NCBI GenBank assembly: GCA_904063045.1
Contig: CAJFCJ010000006.1
Span: 2,656,946-2,720,945, forward strand
Source of the DNA: Dimorphilus gyrociliatus
Taxonomy: Eukaryota > Annelida > Polychaeta > Dinophilidae
DNA length: 64,000 bases
Direction of reading: 5' to 3'
Shown: in pieces, positions 11,101-22,129 of the stretch
Layout: each line of letters starts with the position of its first letter
Position numbering within the stretch: position 1 is the first letter of the stretch
Position numbers and translations under genes: made by a program
Notes under the pieces: model-generated
The model's input: only the letters and a program-made list of their open reading frames with translations
The model's database searches: none
What the model was told of the DNA's origin: nothing

Positions 11101-13762
11101 ATGTCATCATTAACTGCTGAGCAGAAGAAAAGAATAGAAGAAAACCGGCAGAAGGCATTAGCCAAACGGGCACAAAGAGAATCGGCTGCTAAATCTGCAG
11201 CAAACACAGCCTTGACTAAAGATAAACTAGCAGCCATAGAGAAAAACCGTCAAAATGCTCTAGCCAAGAGAGCTGCACTTGAGGCCAGGGTTTCTAAATC
11301 AAATTCGACTCAATTAAAATTGAATTTCACTCCGAGTACTGGTAAAAGCACTTCTGGTCAAAGTTTATCAAAATTCGGATCTAACCCCCAAACGAGAACC
11401 TCTGTCGAATTATCACTGAAAAGTGATGATAGATTTGTTGCCACATTCGGATATGATAGCAGCATTATAAATATTCTGAAAGAAATTCCATCTAAGTTAT
11501 ATGATCAAGAAAATAGAGTATGGACATTTCATTTGTCTGATCATAGTTTAATATTGGAGAAACTTTCAAAGCATGGATATCAAGTAAAACCTCTTCCTAA
11601 ATGGATTGTAAAGACGTTTCCAATCAAGGACGAGAATATTACAATTGATTTAAGCTGTATTGAAGAAAAATTACTTAATACATTAATGCCATTTCAAAGA
11701 GAGGGTGTCGAGTTTGTTATTTCTAAAAATGGACGAGGAATTATTGCAGATGAAATGGGCTTAGGAAAGACTATTCAAGCTATAACCCTCGCAATATTTT
11801 ATAAATCAGAATGGCCACTTCTTGTTATAACTCCGTCGTCTGTTCGGTTTTCTTGGAAACAGGTGATAATCAATTTTGTATTTAATGTATTTCTCTTTAC
11901 TTTGAAGTTTACAGCAAATATTACAATGGTATCCATCATTAGACAAGGATGATATAAACGTTGCTGTATCAGCTAAGGATGATCCCACAAAAGGTCTGGT
12001 AAACATAGTTAGCTACGATTTGATGATAAGACATAAAATGGATTTCATTAGACAAGGTTTCAAAGTTGTTATTGTGGTAGGATATTATTTATTAAAGAAA
12101 CAGTAGGGTTTAAAGTCTTTTTTTCAGGATGAATGTCACTTAATTAAGAATAATAAGGCTATGCGTACACAGATAGCCATGGCTGTAATTCATGTAAGAC
12201 TGTAGAATAAAACTATAGGTATTTACCAATATACATTTATATTTATTGTTTCTAACACAACAGCAAGCTAAAAGAGCAATCTTACTGAGTGGGACACCTG
12301 CCTTATCGCGACCTGCGGAGTTATATACTCAAATTGCTGCAGTGAGACAAAATCTATTTAGCAGCTTTCCTGATTTTGCTTATCGTTACTGTGATGCGAA
12401 ACAATCCAACTGGGGTCTAGATACGTCTGGGTCTTCTAATCTGGGCGAGTTACAAATTCTTTTGGAGAGAACAATTATGATTCGGTTAAATTATTTATTA
12501 AATAATTAATAATATTAAATTATTATATACCCAATATACTTGTTTTCTTAACTGTAATATTTTCTAGGAGGTTAAAACGGAATGTTATGGACCAACTTCC
12601 AGCTAAAACCAGACAGCTAATTACTTTAGATAATTCAGCAGTTAAAATAGATAAAAGATTAAAAGAGGCGAAGGATAAGCTGAAAGTCACAAAAAATCAA
12701 GAGCGAAGAGGTGCTATAATGGAATACTTTCGTGCGACAGGAGCTGTGAAGATAAAAGCGATAACGTAGGCAAAGCCCCTCTAAATTGTCAAAAACAGTT
12801 CATATTATCAAACATAATAAACAATAAACTGTTTCAGTCAATATGTTAGTGAAATGTTAGAGATGGATAAGAAATTTATAATTTTTGCTCATCATCAAGT
12901 TATTTTAGATGCTATTGAAAATTCTGTTGTTGAAAAGGTTGGTGATCAGTTTCTAGACAAATACAAATAAAATTTTTCAATATTCTTTTGTATAAAGGAA
13001 AGAAAATACATAAGAATAGACGGTTCAACGAATCCCGAACAAAGACATTTTTTTGTTCAGCAATTTCAGAATGACGATAGCGTTAGAGTAGCAATTCTCT
13101 CGATAACTGCTGCAAATAGTGGTCTTAATTTAACAGCTGCATCTTTAGTAATATTTTCAGAATTATTTTGGAATCCAGGGGTCATATTTAATTGAATCAT
13201 TTCACTTGCCTAAATTAATTTCTGACAAATTCTTAAACAGATATTGGTTCAAGCGGAGGATAGAGCGCATAGAATTGGTCAAAAAGACTGTGTTAATATT
13301 CAATATTTAGTTGCTGAAAATACCGCTGATGACCTATTATGGTAAGCTGTATAAATATTATTGATACACTCCTAATCGAAAAACTTCTGTTAGGCCGATG
13401 ATTCAAAAAAAGCTCAACATTCTCGGTGAAATAGGATTAACAAAAGAAAATTTCTCATCAGCTAGTCGGCGAGATGTCGGAAATAAACAAAATGATCTTT
13501 TAAACTATTTCGAAACAGATTTCTTAACTGAAGAAAATAGTACAGCTGATAAAGCGAAGCCTGATGAGCAGACAACATGTAATAGTTGCGAAATTCTTAT
13601 GAAGGATAAAATATATCCATTTTAATTATCACAGCTAAGTCAGAAGATGCTAAAGATGTCAATAGATGGTTGGTTGACGATGAATTCGATGAGATACCAG
13701 AGTCAATGTTGCAATATGACGTTGAACCTTCCGAGAAAAAATTGAAATTGGAAAACAGCTAA
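11101..13762 (+). CDS. SMARCAL1: SMARCAL1/HARP annealing helicase
   Basis: Ten exons: 11101-11862, 11915-12076, 12128-12193, 12264-12484, 12568-12765, 12838-12937, 12998-13180, 13241-13341, 13394-13578 and 13635-13762. They join in phase to 701 residues (human 954). The enzyme rewinds RPA-coated single-stranded DNA and remodels stalled replication forks. The N-terminus has an RPA-binding-type helix ([13 protein letters not shown], residues 12-24) and a second copy ([13 protein letters not shown], 46-58). A single HARP domain spans about 100-172; the human protein has two. The SNF2 motor follows: Walker A DEMGLGKT near residue 217, motif II DECH (human has DESH), [18 protein letters not shown], then the second lobe with [26 protein letters not shown] and [10 protein letters not shown]. 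The penultimate intron is only 56 bases and must be removed to avoid an early stop. Its 3' end converges with ZNRD2 (194-base gap). Confidence 0.95.
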
Positions 13763-13956
13763 GTCAGAAATGAACATTTTTTAAAGCGTATTACATTTAA
13801 TACTCAAATTGTAAAACGGAAATGTTTTGAATAGCATTGTAATTGTTTAGCACAGTGAACTAGAGCATTTTATATCGATATATGAAAAATTACTCAAGCT
13901 TTGTAATTATTTTGTAAGGACTAAAAATTTTATTGTCAAAAAAGTTATCTCTATTG

Positions 13957-14548
13957 CTATATATCTCTAAGAGATTTTATAGCATCAGCCAAATGTCTAA
14001 TGGTATCAGCTAATTGCAAAATAACTATAGGATCAGATTTGTTTGCCAAAAGTTGGGTCATTTCATTGATTTTTTGTTGCAACACTTGAATTGATGTTGA
14101 ATAATTGCCCGTTGAAGAGCCAGCCAGACAAACAGGAGCATTTGTTTCTTTTAATTTGTTTTCTTCTATCAAACTCTGCGCAGCTCTGTCATCTGTGGCT
14201 GAAATGAGATATTTTATTTGAAATAAGGCTAATGTGCTGCCGATGTACCTTTACCTGGATCATCTTTATCTGAATCTGACACTAAATCTATGCATGACAC
14301 GCAATGTTTTGTTTTGTCTTTGCTTTCTAAAAGGATGGTCTGTTGGGAAAAACATTTCTTAAATTTCTTTCAAGTATATAAAAGCACCAATTGCTCACTC
14401 CACAAGCTGGACATTCAGCATCTAACATTTTGTAGCCTTTCAGCAGATAAGATCCCATCGACTGACTAATCTTTGCAGATCTTTCTCGTCTCTTTTCCAG
14501 AACTTTACGTTCAGCTTCAGTTGGTGGTCGCCAATCGTCTTCAGACAT
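13957..14548 (-). CDS. ZNRD2: Zinc ribbon protein ZNRD2 (SSCA1/p27-like)
   Basis: Three exons on the minus strand, 14548-14399, 14339-14255 and 14198-13957, give 158 residues (human 199). The N-terminal block W-x-PPTEAERKVLEKRRERS, then MGSYLLKGYKML, is diagnostic. A four-cysteine zinc ribbon follows: CPACG before the first junction and HCVSC after it, then SDSDKDDPG. The C-terminal helix (QLADTIRHLADAIKSL) matches the conserved tail. In mammals the protein was found as the anticentromere autoantigen p27 and binds tankyrase and other partners; its biochemical role is still vague. A likely polyadenylation signal (AATAAA on the minus strand) lies about 25 bases after the stop, at 13933-13928. 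Confidence 0.95.
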
Positions 14549-15093
14549 AGCTAATTCTGCATATTCACATGGAATTTATATACATTATCGCTCTCAACAG
14601 TTATGAAATAGTACGTAATTGATAAAAAAGTTAATCTTAAGAATACGAATTTCTATATCGAATAGATATCGTAATGAAATTTAATAAGATAAGTAAGTCA
14701 ATATTAACAGACGATGAAAAACCTTAAATGTCTTGTTGAAACTAGTGATACGGTTAATATAGCCGGAACGAAGTAGTCTTAACTACCAGTTTTGCGAGCG
14801 AAATTTTACCTCACCTTAAACAGTTTGGCAACTTGGTTTTGTGTGTTTCTTAACATTATTCCATTGCTGAACAATCATTGTCATTATGAACATCTATATT
14901 CTATTTCCCATACAAATATCTAATAAATAATATTCTAAAAGAAAATTGAATAAGCATGATGATATCATCTCAAATTAAAATTTAGTTATTCAAAAGTAAT
15001 AGCAAACACTTTTCCAGCTGTAAAAAAGAGAAACCGACGCTTTTCTAGTTAAATCATTAAGGGGAAATTCACATTACATAACAATTTTTGAAA
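14549..15093. promoter_or_regulatory. Divergent promoter region, ZNRD2 / DAZAP1-like
   Basis: 545 bases between two outward-facing start codons. The content is AT-rich, with one GC-richer patch at 14755-14820. No open frame exists here. Confidence 0.5.
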
Positions 15094-16205
15094 ATGACAC
15101 CGTCAGATGAAATATTCGGGGATGAAAAAGGGTAAAAATTCATATAAATGAAAAGGTTATTATCAGTAAAAAAGTTTAAAAATTATTATCTTTTTATAAT
15201 TATAGAAAATTATTTATTGGTGGTCTTAGTTGGCTTACAGAACATGATTCTCTTTATAAATACTTTGTTAAGTACGGTGAGATAGTCGATTGTGTCGTTA
15301 TGTATAATATAAGAACCAAGAAGTCAAGGGGTTTTGGTTTTATTAAGTTTTCTCAGGAAGAAGCGGCTGATAAAGTGCTTTTAGACGCTCCTCATATAAT
15401 TGACGATAAAGAAGTTGATGTTAAAATATGTAATCCTAGGCATTTGAATCAAGGACCAATTAAAAAAGATTTAGTAATGAGTAGAAAAGTGTTTGTAGGA
15501 GGTTTACCTTTGACTTGTTCAAGCTTACAATTAAAGAATGTTTTCTCTCAATATGGAAAGGTCAGTTCATTTTCTATCATTTAATATTATTACCTATTCT
15601 TTATGTCTTAGGTTGAAGAAGCTGTTGTTATAAATGATTCAACAGAAAAGTCAAGAGGTTTTGGCTTCATTACATTTAGAGATGTTACAGACGCCGAGAA
15701 GATATGTAAATTACATTTCTTTCAAATAAATGACAAACAAGTTGAATGTAAAAAGGCTCAAACTAAAAAAGATTTGATTAAATCAAAATATCCCACTGTT
15801 TCTCACGGTGGCGATGATGCAGGAAATTCGTCATGCTTACAACAATATCTACTAGCTTGTCATCAGTTTCAACTGCCCTATTATGATTATGGTAATTGTT
15901 AACTAAGTTCAAAATGTAGATTTATCAAAATCATTTAATCGATAGCTGCATCATCATTATCAGAAGCGAATTATCTGGGCCATGGTCTTCCTTGGTCTTT
16001 AAGTTCAGTTGGTCAACCCATGATGAACGCCGAATCGAATAGAATATATCAGTATCCATCAGAACCAATTTCGGCCTATGCAACACGTCAAAATGATTTT
16101 TCTGACTTCTTTCATATGTACAATCAACCTGACCTACTAGTTTCTCCTCACTTGACCTCATCATTACCGACAATAGTCTCAAAGAAATTACCTCACAGTA
16201 AGTAA
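15094..16205 (+). CDS. DAZAP1-like: DAZAP1-like RNA-binding protein with two RRMs
   Basis: Four exons, 15094-15131, 15206-15560, 15612-15891 and 15946-16205, give 310 residues. Two RNA recognition motifs lie in tandem. The first has RNP2 KLFIGGLSW and RNP1 KSRGFGFIKF; the second has RNP2 KVFVGGLPL and RNP1 KSRGFGFITF. The linker ICNPRH and the post-RRM2 phrase LHFFQINDKQVECKKAQ align with DAZAP1 (PCTPRG and MHFHDIMGKKVEVKRAE), so DAZAP1 is a better match than Musashi or hnRNP A/D. DAZAP1 regulates splicing and translation of mRNAs. The C-terminal region is short, lacks the long proline-rich tail of the vertebrate protein, and is Ser/Tyr/His-rich. The stop falls in CACAGTAAGTAAG, which also looks like a 5' splice site, so an isoform with further exons is possible. 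Confidence 0.85.
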
Positions 16206-16403
16206 GTAGCCTTCATAGAAGAAAATTTATACCTCTAATTATACCGATCATCAAGATTGTAGCGTCTCTATGTAATTTCATATTTTTGCATATTTTATAA
16301 TATTATTAATTAAAATATATTCTTAGGAAAAGTTTAATTACTTAATTACTTAAGTAATTAGTCAATTGTGTTATTTTTTCAGTTTCTTTTTATAAAAGTT
16401 TAT

Positions 16404-17888
16404 TTAAGCATATTCCGTAAAGGATTCTTCGCCATCTTGAAGAATTGAACTAGATTTAATACTGAAATATATAGACATTGCTAAACAAAGAACAAATAAT
16501 ATAGCACCAATTGAATATAGTATTATTAGTTTTCTCCTCTCCTTTATATCCAGTTGAATTAAACATCCGCTTTTGTAGAAGCTATTTTCATCAACACCTT
16601 CAATTGAGGGAAAGAGCAAACATTACTATTGAACACTTATTAAAAAAATAATATATATATATATATACAATAGTATGGTTTGTTTTGTTGAAATTCTAAT
16701 GAAATATTTGAATATCCATGGCAACGTTCATTAGCCTTTTGAAAACAATTCCAAAATTCACACTTATTCACAGATTTTCCATTACAAAGCCAAAATTCAC
16801 ATCTGCACTCTATTTAAAAGAGAATTGAATAAATAGTATAGTTCTATAATAGACTTATGAGTTTTTACTTGAATTGCAAGTTTTTCTAATATATTCATTA
16901 ATATTCTCCATCTTTTCTTCGGAGAATTGATAATTTTTCAAGCATCTTGAATAATCTTCGTATAGATTACAAATCCTTTGAAAATTGTAACCCTTATTCA
17001 AAGAATTATTAATTCTTATATGATAAATCCAACATTTTGGACTTTTCTTTACTTTCTTTTTATAAATAGCTTCTTTTAGACGTTTTTCATAGATATTTCT
17101 ATATAAACAATGACTATTAATATTTATCATCCTTAAAATACCACTCTTATCATCTTCCTTGCATGAACTATTTCTAAAAGAAACGAAACGTTCGTCAGTA
17201 ATATTCCAAGCATTTAAAATATTCCTTGAACAAGTTTGCCGTAAACAATCATCACTAAACGATCTTTTACATTGCATTAATTTGCATATTAATTCTAAAG
17301 AATATTAATAAAACAATAACGTTTATTATTATAATTTATTCAAAGAATATTAATTAAATTTTTACTTACTTTTATTACAATGACTGATTGTAAATTTCTT
17401 TAAATCATTCATTTGAATTTGGCAATTATTTATCTTGTTTAAACAGTCTAATAAATATTCATATCCAGCACATTGTGCAATAGGATTTATAAAATGTTTA
17501 CTCTCTATTTTATAAAATGTATTAAAACAGAATTCTATAGAAGATCGACAAATTTGAGATTGAGTTGCTTCGTTTATAATGCTTAAGTAAAATTTTTTAT
17601 CGATAGTTTCATCTAGACCATAATTAAGACCTATTTTTGTATATATTATTATTACTTAATATAGGTTTAATTATTCTATGATTTAGCATTTCCAAACAGA
17701 AAAGTGAAGGTCAAATTAGATTACTAGACTATACAGATATTATTATTATAGCCCTATGAAAAGTAGCGAAATAGCCTCGAATCATAGAATAATAGGCATT
17801 TTTTATTATAAAAGATTAAATTCAAGTTAAAAAACTTACCAATAAAAACATTTATAGTAAGGAATATATTAAATTTCCCAATCATCAT
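16404..17888 (-). CDS. Cysteine-rich type I membrane protein, family member A (two domains)
   Basis: I do not recognise this protein. Five exons on the minus strand, 17888-17840, 17630-17370, 17294-16869, 16809-16669 and 16597-16404, give 356 residues, and all four introns are phase 1. Residues 1-20 form a hydrophobic signal peptide. A cysteine-rich ectodomain follows, with one membrane helix at about 316-338 and a short acidic tail. The ectodomain has two related units. The second ends with C247-x6-C254-x7-C262-x4-C267-x7-C275. The first keeps C112-x7-C120-x4-C125 but lacks the fourth cysteine. Both units carry a preceding C-x2-Y-x2-(L)-x-C element. The gene is paralogous to the two genes at 19.5-20.3 kb and 21.5-22.1 kb. 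A cell-surface receptor or adhesion role is possible, but nothing in the sequence proves it. The splice into the last exon (skipping an AT run) is the least certain junction. Confidence 0.7.
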
Positions 17889-18140
17889 TGTTTTCTTTTT
17901 TTTATTAATATCTTATTTATTATTGAATTATCTGAAAAAGAATAGAAATTCTGATATTTTATTTAATATATATATTTAAGAAATAGAATAATAAGATATA
18001 AAAATACATTAATCTTATATTGTTAATAGGCCATGCGCTTTGCACAATTCGTATTGCATTAGGGTTTTTTGTCTGGTTGAATGGAATATAAGTTAAGATA
18101 TATATATATATATATTTTTTAAAGTAAATATGCTAAGGGG

Positions 18141-18180
18141 AAAAGAAGAGAGGAAGATAAGAAAGAGAGAGAGAGAATGA
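18141..18180. repeat. Purine-rich (GA)n tract
   Basis: A 40-base all-purine-biased tract ending in AGAGAGAGAGA; low-complexity DNA. Confidence 0.85.
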
Positions 18181-18772
18181 AAGAGTTATTTACCTCCTTA
18201 TCAATAAAAGTATAATATAAAGGGTACCGTCTAACACATGTATCTATATAATTAATTTGATTTTCTATTATAACATGAAAGAAAAAATTGTACAAATGCG
18301 TTTATGTACTAAAATATACACTGTAAATATATTGCCGTTCACTTACCTAAAGTACTCAATTAGTAGTTACTCAGCTGAAGTATATTACAAATGACTCCAC
18401 AAATATAATCAATAAATTAATTTAGCTGTTAATACAGTATTGTTTTTAAATGTTTCTGTTTGTAGGATATAGTAAGTGATTAAACTTATAAACTATTCAT
18501 TAATCCTTTTCAATATCATATGGGTCATATAATTTTTGATTATTATCATATCATTTGATTGAAAAACATACTGTTTTATTCCACTATTTTTCTCTATTTA
18601 TAAAGATTTCAATATATGCTTAATACAATATACATTTTCCTATATTTTGATAAAATATTCAAATAATCTCTAAGGTGAATTATTAAAAATAAGAAAAAGA
18701 GGAAAATAGACGTAATCTTTACTGGTATTAACAATAAAGGTTTTTTTTAGACACTATAAACCTTGACAGATA

Positions 18773-18774
<2 letters not shown>

Positions 18775-18804
<30 letters not shown>
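18775..18804. repeat. (AT)n microsatellite
   Basis: An AT dinucleotide run of about 30 bases, followed by further short TA runs. Confidence 0.95.
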
Positions 18805-18815
<11 letters not shown>

Positions 18816-19520
18816 CAGTTTTCTGTATATATTATATCTTTTACTATACAAAAAATACTTGTCTAAAGAACTGGTTGCAAGAAATGAAGTACAATCTTGG
18901 ATAAAGGCATCTTTTATACTCTTTAAAAACTAATATAAAACATCTTCTTTTCTGTTTTTAACCATAAACCTCTTATGAATTGTTCATAATTTCTTAAGTA
19001 TTTTTATATTAAATAATCAGATTGTTATAAATTTTTACCATCTTCTTTATATTATTAACATCTTTTGTGGATTTTTGTAAATTTATCGCAAAAAAAAGAA
19101 AACAAAACTAGGTTGAATGAGGTCTTTTGTAATATTAGGCCAGTTTGTTAGCCTTCAGAAAATTCTCCTTGTCTTTGTATTATTTAAAGTTACGTAATTA
19201 AATATAACGCAATACTAGACAAAAGTCTGTCTATAAATCCTAAAAAAAGAAACCTATTGTAAACTTATCCAAATCTCGAAAATAAAAACACTACATTTAT
19301 AAATCTTATTTTCCTTATATATAATATTTTTCTGTATTTTTATGTTTTTTTTTTAAAAACAAAATTATACTTTTTATTTTTTTTTCTCTACAAAAAAAAA
19401 ATGAAGTAATTAAAATCAATTTTGAAAAAAATATGAAGAAAAATAGATGAGTTTCATTTGTTTGATTTCGTTTAAAAATAATGATATAAAAGAAAGAAAT
19501 GGATAAGAGTTTTTAGTTTG

Positions 19521-20344
19521 TTACTTTTCAATTTGATCAACGAATCTTTTGAGTATTGCGAATATTGAGATCATCGTTGAAAATAAAAAAAAGAGTATAA
19601 TTGATGTATTTAGCGTTGATTCTTTACCCGGGCCTATAAAAAAAGAAAAGATAAAAGATTTAAAAACTGGTAATCTAAAATGAATTATACAGTATATATA
19701 TATACAGTATATACATACATTGTCGAATTGCTTTGCCATAACTTCTTTTAACGTGTGTAGTATAAGAATCGCAATCTTCAAAAGCATTTTTAAAGCAATA
19801 CCAAGTATTACAGCCATTAACGACTAGTCCGTTACATCTTTTCAAAACCGATTGACACTCTATTTTAGAATGAAACGATAAAATGATAATAAACAATACA
19901 ATTGTATAATAAATAATAAAATATTTACCTTTACTACAATAATCTTTAATATATCCTTTAACTACATCAAAATTTTCAATAATACAATCGTTTTGTAGTC
20001 TTTCAAGGCATTTCAATTGCATTTGATAAGATATACATACTTCTTCAGCGTCGTAATAACTTTTCATATAAAAATCAATGTGTTTCCATAAAAGTTCATT
20101 ACATTTCAATATTTCTCTTCCGCATTGTCTATTGTTTAAGTACGTTTTATGAAAATGTGGTATTTCTATTTCGTTTAAGGCGAAATTTTCGTAAAATTCT
20201 TTCGTAAAAGACATTTCTAAAAGGACTTAAAAATTATTTTAATAAGTTTTTCCATTTTTAAACAGTTTTTCTTTAAAAAAACAAAATAAGAAACTAAATT
20301 TTTCTATTACCAAAAATTTGACAAATTAAGAAGGTCCGATTCAT
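19521..20344 (-). CDS. Cysteine-rich membrane protein, family member B (one domain)
   Basis: A paralogue of the gene at 16.4-17.9 kb, of unknown function. Four exons on the minus strand, 20344-20311, 20216-19929, 19859-19719 and 19633-19521, give 191 residues, and all introns are phase 1. The third exon is 141 bases, the same length as the matching exon of gene A. The cysteine frame is C109-x6-C116-x7-C124-x4-C129-x7-C137. A single hydrophobic helix at about 165-182 lies just before the C-terminus, as in gene A, so the protein is probably a small type I membrane protein. The first exon is the weak point: it encodes only about 11 residues (MNRTFLICQIF), a poor signal peptide. If the true start is the ATG at 20214, the protein would lack a signal sequence. 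Confidence 0.65.
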
Positions 20345-21459
20345 TATTTTTTTAAATAGTAGATTAGAAATGAGACTATTTGAGTATTAGTGTTGCTAAT
20401 AAATATATATTCTTAAGTTATCCTTTCATCAAAGAAAGTAGGGAAGAAGAGGAGGAGTAGGAGGAGGAGATGAGGTAGACGAGAGGAATAAGAAATGAAA
20501 AATATTCCAAAATATGAGGGCAGAACAGTTTTGTGTAAAATGCACAAATGTACTAATTGATACTACTCAACATAAATACACCTTTAAATTTCGTATTATA
20601 CAATACATATTGAAATTAAAGCAACTTCTTTTTCTTTTACTATAAAAAATAAGGTCAAATTTTAGGTCAACGACGTAAAAAAAAACAAGAAAAAGAGAGA
20701 AGATATAGACAGACACTAAGCTAATTATCTTCATTTTATTTTCATCCTTAATTTTACTTTTTCAAGTGCAAATGTAAAGGAAAAACAACAAATGCAAAAT
20801 TTTCTCATAAATAACGTAATTCGATATTTCAATTGTCTCGCTCACTTTAGAAATAGGAAGAGATATTTGGATTTTTTTCATTGATAATCTTCTACTTTTA
20901 TTTGAAATTAACATAAAAATAATCATAATTAATAGAGAAAAATGATAAAGATAAGAAAATGTATAAAATAAATCATAATGAAAGGGAAGAGAGGATATAT
21001 TTACATTTTATTTATAAACATTAAATAACCTCAAAAATAACCTTAAATACAATTATAATAGTAAAATAATAGGGAGCAGTCTTACAATCAGTCCTATGTA
21101 AAAATTCAAAATGTTGAACTGATATAGATTTTACACGTTGCATCATTCTTTTCCCCTTTAATTTAAAAAGGATGTTAACTTCCAATCCAATACTTCCTGC
21201 CAGTCTCGTCTCTTCCAAGAACTGGTTTAATATGTCAAACATAAATGAATTACTAGCGTTAGTTAGATAGCCTTTATTCAGGACACTATTATTTTATCTC
21301 CTTTGTCTTAAGTGTTCGAGAATTTTGTAATAAATAGAGGAAAATTTTACCATAGTAAACAGTTCTCAGAATATTTTTAACTGGTATATATATATATGTA
21401 TATATATCAGAAATTTTCATTCAGGCATCTTGGTAGATTTGATTTTTGACTCGTCAAAT
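20345..21459. promoter_or_regulatory. Divergent spacer between cysteine-rich genes B and C
   Basis: 1.1 kb between outward-facing paralogues. It contains the GGA-rich tract at 20441-20475 and a (GA)-type stretch near 20690. A 73-codon frame on the minus strand (21021-21242) has no features and is probably chance. TATA-like runs lie just before gene C (21386-21408). Confidence 0.45.
20441..20475. repeat. GGA/GAA-rich purine repeat
   Basis: A degenerate GGAGGAG triplet tract in the spacer between two divergently transcribed paralogues. Confidence 0.85.
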
Positions 21460-22129
21460 ATGAAATTTTATTCAATTTTTATTGCAGTTTTTACGTTTTA
21501 TGGTAAGTTTTTTAATTCTTTTATTTTGTTTTTTTAAAAAAAATATTAAATAGTTAATATTTTAATACGATATTTTATTCGATAGTTTGCGAATTAATGA
21601 TGAACGTTAAAAGTGAAAGAATGATAGAAAGGAGTAAGTTATCACTCAAAATGAAATATGATTTGTTGAGAAGACAAAAAAGATCTTGGGCTGATAATCG
21701 ATGTAAGACACTTATCGATGACTGTACTAATGAAATGGTAAATGCATTTAATCAGCAAAAGTCGAATGGCTATAATAGCGCAAAATATTGTGATATTTAT
21801 CATGATCTTCAAAAGTGTATTAAGAATGTTGAAATAGAATATTCCTGCCAAATACACGGAAGGGAGCAAAGTTATAAGATAATTGATAAATTCTGTTCAA
21901 ACGGTATGTTCATCTTCATTATAGATTGCTTATACTATACATTAAATAAACTATGATTATAGGCTGTCAAAGGGAATTAGAAGATTGTCTGGGTCTTGAT
22001 ATAAATTCTTGCGAACTATTTTATTGTCGTAAAAAGTCTTTCAAAAAGTGTGGAGTGTTCAAAATTCCTGGAAGTAGAAAAATTTTTCTCGAAAAGAACA
22101 AAAAATGTAATAATACATATTATTATTAA
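21460..22129 (+). CDS. Cysteine-rich secreted protein, family member C
   Basis: The third member of the local cysteine-rich family. Three exons, 21460-21502, 21586-21903 and 21963-22129, give 175 residues, with both introns phase 1. Residues 1-15 (MKFYSIFIAVFTFYV) are a clear signal peptide, cleaved near the Cys that follows. The conserved frame is C122-x6-C129-x7-C137-x4-C142-x7-C150, identical in spacing to members A and B. A dibasic-rich segment RRQKRSW near residue 45 could be a furin-type processing site. No membrane helix follows, unlike A and B, so this copy seems to be secreted and soluble. The end is uncertain: a GT donor at 22107, close to where A and B splice to their membrane exons, could remove the last residues, but I could find no downstream exon with a hydrophobic helix. 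Confidence 0.65.

Larger units (their letters stand above)
17889..19520. other. AT-rich spacer with simple repeats
   Basis: About 1.6 kb without coding signal. It contains a purine tract at 18141-18180 (GGAAAAGAAGAGAGGAAG then GA repeats), an AT run at 18775-18804 and poly-T/poly-A stretches near 19350-19400. It lies upstream of cysteine-rich gene A (minus) and downstream of gene B (minus). Confidence 0.6.
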
